Origin: Pseudorhodoferax sp. Leaf274
GTDB taxonomy: Bacteria > Pseudomonadota > Gammaproteobacteria > Burkholderiales > Burkholderiaceae_C
DNA length: 64,000 nt
Assembly: GCF_001422445.1 (NCBI RefSeq)
Contig: NZ_LMNA01000027.1
Span: 1-64,000, forward strand
Direction of reading: 5' to 3'
Shown: piece by piece, positions 54,029-61,975 of the stretch
Layout: each line of letters starts with the position of its first letter
How positions within the stretch are numbered: the stretch's first letter is position 1
Notes under the pieces: generated by a model
Told to the model about the DNA's origin: nothing
Seen by the model: only the letters and a program-made list of their open reading frames with translations
The model's database searches: none
Position numbers and translations under genes: made by a program

Positions 54029-54889
54029 TCAATGCACGTGCTCTTTCGCCGCCGCAGCCGCCCCCTGCGGCACATCCACAGGCACCTGCACTTCACGCTG
54101 GCTGGCCACCCCGCGGGCATCGACGAAACGCAGCGTCAGCGGCAGCTGCGTGCCCTTGGTGAGCGGCTGCTTCAAGTCCATCAGCATCAGGTGGTAGCCG
54201 CCGGGCTTGAGCTCCACGGTCTGGCGCGCGGGCAGTGCCAGGCCGTCTTTGAGTTCGCGCATGCGCATGGTGCCGCCGTCCATCTGCATCTCGTGCAGCT
54301 CGGCCACGCCGGCCAGCGGCGTCGCCACGCCCACCAGGCGCAGCCCCTGCGGTGCGCTGAGCTGCATGAAGGCGCCCGTGCCGCTCTGGCCCGGCACGCT
54401 GGGGCGCGCCCAGGCGTTCTTCACGTCCACCGCGGCGACGCCCGGGGGCAGGACGTCCAGCCGCGCAGCCGGAAACGGCAGCTTGGCGCCGGCGTCGGCA
54501 CCGGGCAGTTGCGCCCAGTCGGCGCTCTCGCCGCCGCAATCCTGGCGCACCGGGAACCACAGCGTGCCAGGGGTGGCCGTGAGCTTGCCGCGCACGATGA
54601 ACTCGGCCCGTTCCTTGTCGGGCAGGGCCTGGCCGGCGTCCGCCGTCCAGCGGACCTCGCGCGTGCTGCTGGCCAGCTGCCAGCCGGCGCGCGGCTGCGC
54701 CTGCACGAGCGTGAAGCACTCGGGCAGGCGCACGGTGACGGCCGTGGTGGCCGGTGTGTCCTTGCAGGCATGGCCCACGCGGAACACGGCCTCGTAGTCG
54801 CTGCCGGCAGTGGCCCCGCCGGGCGGCAGCGTGACATGGGCGAAGGCCGGCGCGGCGGCGGCAAGCAGGGGAAGGAGCAAGGAGCGCAT
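54029..54889 (-). CDS. YcnI-PCuAC fusion copper-handling protein
   Basis: A 286-residue exported protein with two domains. Residues 18-145 are YcnI/DUF1775; signal cleavage after AFA would leave His18 as the first residue, the copper-binding histidine of this family, followed by VTLPPGGA. Residues about 155-280 are PCuAC: the metal motif reads ELHEMQMDGG, then MRM, then YHLMLMDL, equivalent to H(M)x10Mx21HxM. PCuAC delivers Cu(I) to cytochrome oxidase with SCO proteins; fusion to YcnI has copper-storage logic. It is the last gene of the seven-gene operon, beside a TonB-dependent receptor, and ends in AAAAKEHVH. Confidence 0.87.
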   Translation of the reverse strand: MRSLLLPLLAAAAPAFAHVTLPPGGATAGSDYEAVFRVGHACKDTPATTAVTVRLPECFTLVQAQPRAGWQLASSTREVRWTADAGQALPDKERAEFIVRGKLTATPGTLWFPVRQDCGGESADWAQLPGADAGAKLPFPAARLDVLPPGVAAVDVKNAWARPSVPGQSGTGAFMQLSAPQGLRLVGVATPLAGVAELHEMQMDGGTMRMRELKDGLALPARQTVELKPGGYHLMLMDLKQPLTKGTQLPLTLRFVDARGVASQREVQVPVDVPQGAAAAAKEHVH

Positions 54890-54900
54890 GGGTGGTGCTT

Positions 54901-57192
54901 TCAAAGGTCGAATTGGAGCTGCGCGTGGTAGGTGCGCTGCGGATAGGGATGGAAGGCCCAGAACTGCTGGTTGTTGAGGTTGTCGATGCCGAAGGCGGCC
55001 GACCATTGCCGGTCGATCTGCCAGCGCAGCCGCAGGTCCAGCGTCAGGTAGCGGCTGGCGCCGAAGTACGTGAACGGGTTGGTGTCGCTGTTGTCCAGGT
55101 TGCTGTACTGGCGGCCGCTGTAGCGCGCGGCCAGCGTGGCAGACCAGCGGTCGTCGGCACGCCAGGTGGCCAGCGCCGTGGCACGCCAGCGCGGAACGCG
55201 CGGCTGCCACTTGCCCACGCTGGCAGGATTGGCGGCGTTGGCCACGGTCTTGCTGTTGGCGAAGGTCAGGCTGCCGCCGAGGTCCAGGCCGCGCAGTGCC
55301 ACATCGCTGGCGTTGGCCGCCAGCTCCACGCCGAACGTGCGCACCTTGTCCACGTTCTGCACGCGCGAAGCCGTGCTGTTCGGAATCAGCTGGCTGATCA
55401 GCGCATCGCGCGTGGTCTCGTGGAACAAGGTGGCACGGACCAGGCCGGTGCCCAGGTCGCGCTCGGCTGTGAGTTCGCTCGTCCAGGATTGCTCGGGCCT
55501 GAGGGTCGGGTCGTTGACGAAGTCCAGCGCGCCACCCGAGGTCGCGCCATACAGCTCGCCCACGGTCGGGTAGCGCACGGCGCGGCCCAGCGAGGCCTTG
55601 AGCACGGTCTGCGGCGTGAGTTGGTAGGCCAGCGCGGCCTTGGGCGAGACATCGGACTGGCTGCGCGCCGCGTAGGCCAGCCGGCTGCTGGCCGTGGCGC
55701 TGAGGCCGTCCTCGGCCTGCCAGTGCTCCCAGCGCGCGCCCAGCACGGCCTTCCACTGCGGTGCGAAGGCCCAGGCGTCCTGCGCCCAGGCATACCAGGT
55801 GCTGGTGCGGCCGCCGACCTGGCTCACGAGCGCGCCGCCTTCGCCGCTGCGCCAGTCGCTCGTCACCGCGGTCTTCAAGATGTTCAGCTCATAAGCATCG
55901 CGGCCCGCGCCGAAGTCCACGATGTGTTCCCCGCCGACGCCCTGCGGCCGCCAGGTGCCCTTGGCCGCGAGCTGGTTCCAGCCCGTGCCGTCCTGCGTCT
56001 GCAGCGTGCCCGCGCCGCCGTTGGCGGCCTGCGGCAGCGCCGTGGTGGGCGCGCGCTGGCGGTCCCGGGCGTAGTCGTACAGGCTGGCCACGAGTTCCCA
56101 GTCCCAGGTGCCCTGGGTGCGGCTCTTGAGCGAGAAGCCATGCATCCAGTGCGTCTGCGCGTCGTCGGTCGAGGGGAAGGCGGTCGCGCCCAGCGTGTAG
56201 CTGCGCCCGTCGATCTGCACCGGGCCGCTGTAGACGGGATTGCCCGCCGCATCGCGCAGCCAGCTCTGCGACCGGCCTTCGGACTGGTTCTGCCACCAGC
56301 CCAGGGTGTAGCTGGCGCGCAGCTGCGGCGTGATGTCGTAGGCCAGCTTGAGCTTGGCCTGGTCCTGCGCGGTCGTGTACTGCGTGGCGCTGCCCAGCAG
56401 CCACCAGGGCTGGCCCGTGAGGTTGCGGCCGGGCACTGCGCCCGTGACGGGCACGCCACTGCCACCGGCCTGGCCGGCCGACTGCAGTGCGGTGGCAAAG
56501 GTCTGCGGCTGGCCCTCGCTGCGGCCACGCTGCAGCGCCAGCCACCACGACCAGTCGCCGCTCCTGCTGCCCAGCGAGGCGCTGGTCTGCCAGGAGCTGA
56601 AGGTGCGGTCCGTTCCATACAGGTCGTTGGGCTGGGCCGCGTAGCCCAGGCGGATGTGGGCTTCCAGCTTCGTTGGCATGCGCGTCACGTAGTCGACCAC
56701 GGCACCGGCCGAGTTGCCCGGGTAGGCGGCCGAGAACGGGCCGTACATCACGTCCACGCGCTCGATCTCCTCGGGTGTGACCAGGCCCCAGCGCGGTGCG
56801 TAGTTCGTGCCGTTGGCGATGCCGTTGCCCAGGAAATTCGACAGCAGGATGCCATCGGCATAGACGGCCGAGCGCGCGCTGTTGCCCGTGCCCGAGGCGC
56901 GCGTGGACAGGATGGCGTGGTTGTAGTCGCCGATGTAGCGCTTGCGCACGAGCAGGCTGGGCAGGTACTTGAGCGCGTCCTCGGCGTCGGTGGCGTTGAC
57001 CGTGGCGGCGATCTGCGCGCGCGTGACGCCCTCGATGGTGGTGGGGATCTGCGTGGGCAGGGACGTGGGCTGGCCGCCGCTGACGGTCACGACGCCCAGG
57101 GATTTCTGGCGCTCGGGCGCGTCGCCTGCGGCCTGCGCCAGGGCTGCGCCGGCCAGGGCGGCGCCCGACAACAGCACGGTGATCTTGTGCAT
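54901..57192 (-). CDS. TonB-dependent outer-membrane receptor
   Basis: A 763-residue receptor with a signal peptide from ATG 57192. The plug domain runs from about residue 30 (LGVVTVSGG is the TonB-box-like part) to about 180, with RSAVYADGILLSNFLGNG, PEEIERVDVMYGPFSAAYPGNSAGAVVDYVT as the typical plug motif. The remaining 580 residues are a 22-stranded barrel ending QLQFDL. It takes up a metal complex or other ligand using TonB energy. Neighbours (copper chaperone fusion 12 bp downstream, DUF2946 protein upstream) point to copper or a metal chelate; I see no Met/His-rich plug as in OprC. Confidence 0.85.
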   Translation of the reverse strand: MHKITVLLSGAALAGAALAQAAGDAPERQKSLGVVTVSGGQPTSLPTQIPTTIEGVTRAQIAATVNATDAEDALKYLPSLLVRKRYIGDYNHAILSTRASGTGNSARSAVYADGILLSNFLGNGIANGTNYAPRWGLVTPEEIERVDVMYGPFSAAYPGNSAGAVVDYVTRMPTKLEAHIRLGYAAQPNDLYGTDRTFSSWQTSASLGSRSGDWSWWLALQRGRSEGQPQTFATALQSAGQAGGSGVPVTGAVPGRNLTGQPWWLLGSATQYTTAQDQAKLKLAYDITPQLRASYTLGWWQNQSEGRSQSWLRDAAGNPVYSGPVQIDGRSYTLGATAFPSTDDAQTHWMHGFSLKSRTQGTWDWELVASLYDYARDRQRAPTTALPQAANGGAGTLQTQDGTGWNQLAAKGTWRPQGVGGEHIVDFGAGRDAYELNILKTAVTSDWRSGEGGALVSQVGGRTSTWYAWAQDAWAFAPQWKAVLGARWEHWQAEDGLSATASSRLAYAARSQSDVSPKAALAYQLTPQTVLKASLGRAVRYPTVGELYGATSGGALDFVNDPTLRPEQSWTSELTAERDLGTGLVRATLFHETTRDALISQLIPNSTASRVQNVDKVRTFGVELAANASDVALRGLDLGGSLTFANSKTVANAANPASVGKWQPRVPRWRATALATWRADDRWSATLAARYSGRQYSNLDNSDTNPFTYFGASRYLTLDLRLRWQIDRQWSAAFGIDNLNNQQFWAFHPYPQRTYHAQLQFDL

Positions 57193-57278
57193 GGAAAAGC
57201 TCTCTCGGATGGCGGGCCGGGGCCCGCCGCTGCATGGCAAGGAAAGGGCGCAGCAGCGCTACGCCATCGATGGCAATG

Positions 57279-57692
57279 TCAGGCGAACGAGGGAGGGCCG
57301 CGCGCCGGCAGCGGCGCCGCGGTGGCCGCGGCGATGCGCGCGGCGTGGATGGGCTGGACCGCGTGGCCCAGCGGCAGCACGGGCGGCAGCCCGGCCACGG
57401 ACGGCAGCGGCGGCGCGCCGCCCAGCACGCACAGCGGGCAGTCCAGGTGGCCGGCGCCCATCTCCTGCACACCGTCGTCGGTGTGCACCACGGCCTTGAT
57501 GATGCCGGCGCCCGAGCAGATCAGCTCCATGGCCTGAGGCTTGACCACGGGCGACGCGATGGCCACGCCCAGCGACAGCAGGAACAGCGCGAGCACGCCG
57601 CGCACCAGGCCCGCGCCCGGCCGCCGGCCTGCCACCAGGGGCATGCGGGCGATCAGGCGGAGCAAGGCGTGCATGGGCCGGCGATTGTGCAT
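57279..57692 (-). CDS. DUF2946-family protein
   Basis: A 137-residue protein (start ATG 57692; ATG 57674 is possible). A basic N-terminus and a hydrophobic segment (GVLALFLLSLGVAIA) suggest a membrane anchor; the periplasmic part has the cysteine pattern of DUF2946, MELICSG and HLDCPLCV. Such proteins are common beside copper receptors and PCuAC genes in proteobacteria. It lies 10 bp after the membrane cytochrome c gene and before the TonB receptor. Confidence 0.75.
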   Translation of the reverse strand: MHNRRPMHALLRLIARMPLVAGRRPGAGLVRGVLALFLLSLGVAIASPVVKPQAMELICSGAGIIKAVVHTDDGVQEMGAGHLDCPLCVLGGAPPLPSVAGLPPVLPLGHAVQPIHAARIAAATAAPLPARGPPSFA

Positions 57693-57702
57693 GAGGGCGT
57701 GC

Positions 57703-58854
57703 TCAATGCACGAAGCCGCCCTTGACGTAGCGCACGGGCTCGGCGTCCATCGCCGCGATCAGCGCCGACAGCCCATCGGCTGGCGCACGGCCCACTGGCG
57801 CGCGCGGCGCGCCTTCCGTGCGGCACAGCAGATCGTCCTCGGACCAGCCGGCCTGGCCCGGCGCCGCGCGCGCACGCGCCCAGCCATCGCGGTCGGCCAG
57901 CAGCTGCGTGCCGGCCAGGGCCTCGCTGCCCGTGATCAGCGCGAAGGCCTGCCAGGCCGCATCGCCAGTGGCCACGCAGTCGGCTTGCGGAACCGATGCG
58001 GCTGCGCCCGACGGCCGCAGCAGCACGGTGACGAAGCGTGGGTCTTCGAGCACCTGGCCCGCACCTTCGGCAACCACGCGCACGCGCTGCCCGCTCCAGC
58101 TGCGCAGCGGCCGCTCGGCCCGCCCCGCGCAGCGCACCGCCACATCGGGCAGGCCCACGGGCTGCGGCCAGAAGCCGGCCGCACGCAGGGCCTGGCCGGC
58201 GCCCTGGGCCTTCATGAAGTCGATCAGCGCCCAGGCCTCGTCGTCGGAAATCCTGTCACCGAAGCCGGCCATGGTGGCCTGGCCACCGCGCCCGCGCACG
58301 CCGTGCAGCACACGCCACCAGAGATCGCCATCGGCACGCCGCCACAGCAACGGCCCCGCGAAGTTCGGCGGCCAGACCGGCTGCGCCGCGGCCAGCGGCC
58401 CCTGTCCGCGCCCATCCGCACCGTGGCAGGCCAGGCAGTGCTGTGCGTACAGCGCCTGGCCCTGCACGATGGCCTGGGCCGAGAAGCCGGTCGGCGAACG
58501 GTGGAAGCTGGCCGGTGTGGCCGGCACCAGCAGCACGCGTGCCTCGGGCCAGGGCGCGGCCAGCAGCAGCACGGGCACGCTGGCCAGCAGCAACCAGCGG
58601 CGACGCCGCCAGAGCAGGGCCAGCAGCACCAGCAGCACGGCCAGCGCCAGGGCCGCCAGGCTCCAGCCCAGGCGGCGTGCCTGGCCCAGGTCGATCAGCA
58701 GGTTCTCGCCCGACAGGCGCAGCGCGAACGGCCAGGCCGGCTGGCCGTCCAGCGGCGGCACCAGCCCCAGCGCACCGAGCAGCCGCAGCAGCCCGTACTG
58801 GGCGGATTGCAGTGCGGCGATGAGCTGGTTCAGCCACTCCGTCTCCAGCGGCAT
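57703..58854 (-). CDS. membrane-anchored monoheme cytochrome c
   Basis: A 383-residue protein. After two hydrophobic segments (about 62-82 and 87-101) comes one heme c motif, CLACH (140-144), with HGADGRGQGP and the rest of a class I cytochrome (NFAGP, GVRGRGGQATMAGFG as Met-ligand region). The C-terminal 170 residues contain cysteines (VRCAG, ADCVAT, LLCRTE) but no known domain. It lies between the ABC ATPase gene (3 bp gap) and the DUF2946 gene (10 bp gap), so electron transfer is part of this operon's work, perhaps reducing the imported metal ion. Confidence 0.8.
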   Translation of the reverse strand: MPLETEWLNQLIAALQSAQYGLLRLLGALGLVPPLDGQPAWPFALRLSGENLLIDLGQARRLGWSLAALALAVLLVLLALLWRRRRWLLLASVPVLLLAAPWPEARVLLVPATPASFHRSPTGFSAQAIVQGQALYAQHCLACHGADGRGQGPLAAAQPVWPPNFAGPLLWRRADGDLWWRVLHGVRGRGGQATMAGFGDRISDDEAWALIDFMKAQGAGQALRAAGFWPQPVGLPDVAVRCAGRAERPLRSWSGQRVRVVAEGAGQVLEDPRFVTVLLRPSGAAASVPQADCVATGDAAWQAFALITGSEALAGTQLLADRDGWARARAAPGQAGWSEDDLLCRTEGAPRAPVGRAPADGLSALIAAMDAEPVRYVKGGFVH

Positions 58855-58857
58855 CGG

Positions 58858-59649
58858 CTACCAGGTGGCGTCCAGGCCGAGATGGCGCAGCGCCTCGTGG
58901 CGCAGCTCGGCCAGGCGCTTGTGCCCGCGCTGGCGCGGGTACGGCAGGTCGACCTGGAGTTCGGCGGTGATGCGCGCGGGCCGGTCGCTCAGCACGATCA
59001 CGCGCTGGGCCAGGAACAGCGCCTCCTCCACATCGTGCGTGACCAGCAGCGCCGAGAAACCGGCCCGCTGCCACAGCGCCACGAGTTCGCTCTGCATGGC
59101 GATGCGCGTGAGCGAGTCGAGCTTGCCCAGCGGCTCGTCGAGCACCAGCAGCTGCGGGTCGTTGACGAGTGCGCGCGCCAGCGCCACGCGCTGCGCCATG
59201 CCGCCCGAGAGCTGGTGCGGGAAGCTGGCCGCGAAGTCCGACAGGCCCACGAGCTTGAGCGCCGCATCGACACGCGCACGCTGGTGCTTGAGCAGGCCGC
59301 GCGCCTGCGGGCCCAGCGCCACGTTGTCCCAGACCGTGCGCCAGGGGAACAGCGTGGGGTCCTGAAACACCACGATGCGCGAGGGATCGGGCCGCGTGAT
59401 GGGCGTGCCGTCCTGGGTCAGCGTGCCGGTGGTGGCGGGCTCCAGGCCCGCGACCAGCCGCAGCAGCGTGGACTTGCCGCAGCCGCTGGGGCCCAGCAGC
59501 GCGACGAACTCGCCTGGCGCGACCGTGAGGTCCACGCCATCGAGCACCTGCAGCGCACTGCCCTTCTGTTCGAACCAGTGGCTGACCTGCTGCACCGCGA
59601 TGTGCGCACCCTTCTTCACCACGGGCGTGGCCTGCACCGTGCTCACCAT
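58858..59649 (-). CDS. ABC transporter ATPase
   Basis: A 263-residue ATPase of the SsuB/TauB type. Walker A GPSGCGKSTLL, Q-loop VFQDPTLFPW, signature HQLSGGMAQRVALARAL, Walker B LLVLDEPLGKLDSLT and switch LVTHDVEEAL are all intact. It overlaps the permease gene by 7 bases. The operon's receptor and chaperone genes suggest the imported ligand is metal-related, though this ATPase class usually serves organic anions. Confidence 0.9.
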   Translation of the reverse strand: MVSTVQATPVVKKGAHIAVQQVSHWFEQKGSALQVLDGVDLTVAPGEFVALLGPSGCGKSTLLRLVAGLEPATTGTLTQDGTPITRPDPSRIVVFQDPTLFPWRTVWDNVALGPQARGLLKHQRARVDAALKLVGLSDFAASFPHQLSGGMAQRVALARALVNDPQLLVLDEPLGKLDSLTRIAMQSELVALWQRAGFSALLVTHDVEEALFLAQRVIVLSDRPARITAELQVDLPYPRQRGHKRLAELRHEALRHLGLDATW

Positions 59650-60698
59650 TTGACCGTCCCCTTCTGCCAGGACAGCACGCGGTCGCGCACTGTGAACAGC
59701 AGCGTGATGAGGCCCGAGCACAGCACGGCCATGACCAGCAGCGCCGCGTACATGTTGGCGTAGGCGGCCCAGCCCTGGGCCCATTGCAGGTACCAGCCCA
59801 GCCCGGCCTTCACGCCCATCATCTCAGCCGTGACCAGCACCGAGAACGAGGCGCCCAGGCCCATGAACAGGCCGACGAAGACCTGCGGCAGGGCAGCAGG
59901 AATCGCCACGCGCAGCACCAGGAACCATTCGGACGCGCCCAGCGTGCGCGCCACGTCGTAGTAGCTCTTGGGCACCGAGGCCACGCCCGACCAGGTCAGC
60001 ACCGCGACCGGGAAGAAGGTGGCCAGCGCGACCAGGAACACCGCGGCCGAGTAGCTCGACGGCGCGAAGAAGAAGGCCAGCGGCAGCAGCGCCGAGGCCG
60101 GCACCGGCCCCAGGAAGCGCAGCAGCGGATGCACCCAGTAGCCCGCGATGCGCGACCAGCCGATCCACACGCCCGTGAGGAAGCCCACGAGTGCGCCGAA
60201 CACCAGGCCGTTGGCCAGCAGCCGCAGCGAATGCGCGGTGGACAGGCCGAGCCGGCTCCAGTCCTCCGCCACCACTTCGATCAGGCTCTGCGGCGGCGCG
60301 AAGAACGGCGGCGGCAACAGGCCCAGCTTGGCCGTCAGCACTTCCCACAGCGCCAGCAGCAACGGCGCGGCGATCAGCCACTGGCCCGCAGGGCGCAGCT
60401 TGCGGCCTACCTGGCCGGCGCGCGCGCCGAGCAGCGCGACCGCCAGCAGCAGCACCGCCACCGCCAGCGCGGCGATGCCGAACTCCTCGGTGAAGGCCCA
60501 GTCTGAAAAGCCGATGGGCTTGTTGGGCCAGGCCAGCGTCAGCACGCCCAGGCCGACCCAGGCCAAGGTGGCCACGAGGCCGGTGCGCCAGATGCCCGTG
60601 GGCACCTGCGCCTGCAGGACTGGCGCGGCTGGCCGTGCGGACATGGAGGGGCGCTGCGGCGGCGCCTCGAAGGAAGGAGTGGGTGCGAGCGCGCTCAT
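59643..60698 (-). CDS. ABC transporter permease with N-terminal extension
   Basis: A 351-residue permease. The C-terminal 250 residues match SsuC/TauC permeases: EAA-type loop VPKSYYDVARTLGASEWFLVLRVAIPAALPQVFVGLFMGLG. It has an added N-terminal part with two hydrophobic segments (LVATLAWVGLGVLTLAWP at about 42-59 and IAALAVAVLLLAVALLGA at about 75-92), which typical members lack, so it has about eight membrane segments. Start and stop overlap or adjoin both transporter partners. Confidence 0.87.
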   Translation of the reverse strand: MSALAPTPSFEAPPQRPSMSARPAAPVLQAQVPTGIWRTGLVATLAWVGLGVLTLAWPNKPIGFSDWAFTEEFGIAALAVAVLLLAVALLGARAGQVGRKLRPAGQWLIAAPLLLALWEVLTAKLGLLPPPFFAPPQSLIEVVAEDWSRLGLSTAHSLRLLANGLVFGALVGFLTGVWIGWSRIAGYWVHPLLRFLGPVPASALLPLAFFFAPSSYSAAVFLVALATFFPVAVLTWSGVASVPKSYYDVARTLGASEWFLVLRVAIPAALPQVFVGLFMGLGASFSVLVTAEMMGVKAGLGWYLQWAQGWAAYANMYAALLVMAVLCSGLITLLFTVRDRVLSWQKGTVKW

Positions 60699-60700
60699 GC

Positions 60701-61723
60701 TCAGCCCAGCACGTCCAGCGACACATGGTTGGCGAAGCGCACCACGTCCGTGCTCTTCTTCAAGATGCCGGCGTTGTGGAAGTCGCGCGCGAAGGCCTCG
60801 ACCTCGGTGCGCAGCGGCGCGCCGGCGGGGTGGTGCTTGTAGGTCAGCTCGGCCAGCAGCTTCTGCAGGTCTTCCACGGGCACCTTGGGCGTGTACTTGT
60901 GGTAGATCCTGGCGGCCTCGTTGGGGTTCTCGGCCACGTCGTTGGAGGCCTGGGCCAAGGCGCGCACCACCGCCGCGGCGTGCGGCTTGTCTTTCTGCGC
61001 GAACTGGGCGCGCGCACCGACCACGCAGCAGATGCGCTCGGCGTACTCGCCCTTGGCACTGTTGCCGATCTCGGTGAAGAGGCCCGGGTTGCGCTTCTCG
61101 ATCAGGTAGAGGTTGGGGTCGCCGTCGGCGATCGCCTGGATCTCGCCCTTCTTGACGGCGCCGTCCAGCAGGTCGGCCGGGTAGACGCGCCACTCCACGT
61201 CCTTGTCGATGTCCACGCCGCGCTTGGCCAAGTGGATCGCATAGAACTGCCTGGCCGGGCTGTTGAGGTCGGCCACGCCGATCACCTTGCCCTTGAAGCT
61301 CTTCACATCGCTCGTGATGCCGCCGCCCTGCGCCGCCACCAGGCGCAGGCAGCCGCCGTGCACGCTGCTGACGAGCTTCACGTCCAGCCCCGCCTCCAGC
61401 GGCTTGACCCAGCGGTGGATCAGGCCCACGGCCACGTCGGCCTTGCCCGTGGCCACGGCCTCGAGCAGCTGGTCGGCCGCGCCGGCCCAGTTCAGCAGTT
61501 CCACGTCCAGGCCGTTCTGCTGGAAGAAGCCGCGCTCCAGCGCCACCGGCACGGGCGTCAGGCAGAAGCCGGCCTGGCTCCAGGCAAAGGTCAGCTTGCG
61601 TGGCTGCGAACGTGCGCGCGAGGCCAGCAGCGTGCTTGATGCCGCGACGGCGGCAAGGCCGGCGGTGCGCACGAGCTTGCGGCGCGACCAGGTGGTGCCG
61701 TGCGTGGTGGGCAGATTGGACAT
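60701..61723 (-). CDS. ABC transporter substrate-binding protein, nitrate/sulfonate-type
   Basis: A 340-residue periplasmic receptor with a twin-arginine-like signal (WSRRKLVRTAGLAAVAASS). The mature protein starts RKLTFAWSQAGFCLTPVPVALERGFFQQNGLDVELLN, typical of the NMT1/SsuA type, with GKADVAVGLIHRW, VIGVADLNSPARQFYAIHLA and a C-terminal helical tail. A Cys pair (RICCVVGA) is unusual. First gene of the seven-gene operon; its promoter lies in the 250-base spacer before the carboxypeptidase gene. Confidence 0.87.
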   Translation of the reverse strand: MSNLPTTHGTTWSRRKLVRTAGLAAVAASSTLLASRARSQPRKLTFAWSQAGFCLTPVPVALERGFFQQNGLDVELLNWAGAADQLLEAVATGKADVAVGLIHRWVKPLEAGLDVKLVSSVHGGCLRLVAAQGGGITSDVKSFKGKVIGVADLNSPARQFYAIHLAKRGVDIDKDVEWRVYPADLLDGAVKKGEIQAIADGDPNLYLIEKRNPGLFTEIGNSAKGEYAERICCVVGARAQFAQKDKPHAAAVVRALAQASNDVAENPNEAARIYHKYTPKVPVEDLQKLLAELTYKHHPAGAPLRTEVEAFARDFHNAGILKKSTDVVRFANHVSLDVLG

Positions 61724-61975
61724 GGTGAACCCCCTCTCCGTGGAACATCAGGAATGGGAGCGACGATAGGGGGGGCTGCGCACTTTTCCAACGCAGGAAA
61801 AAGCGTTTGGATATGCGCAGAACCGGGGGTTCGCGTCGGCTGCATGCGGGCAGTGCGATGGCGCATGCACCCATTCGGCGTTGACGACACGCTGCGCCAC
61901 ATCGACCAGTGGTTGGCGAACTGCCAATGCGCCCGGCCGATGCACGCGTGGGCGACTGACAAAATCCGACCGACC

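Noticed and set aside
53890-54162. Small plus-strand frame in the AT-rich spacer
   Set aside because: No ribosome site, no similarity, and it runs into the antisense of the copper protein gene.
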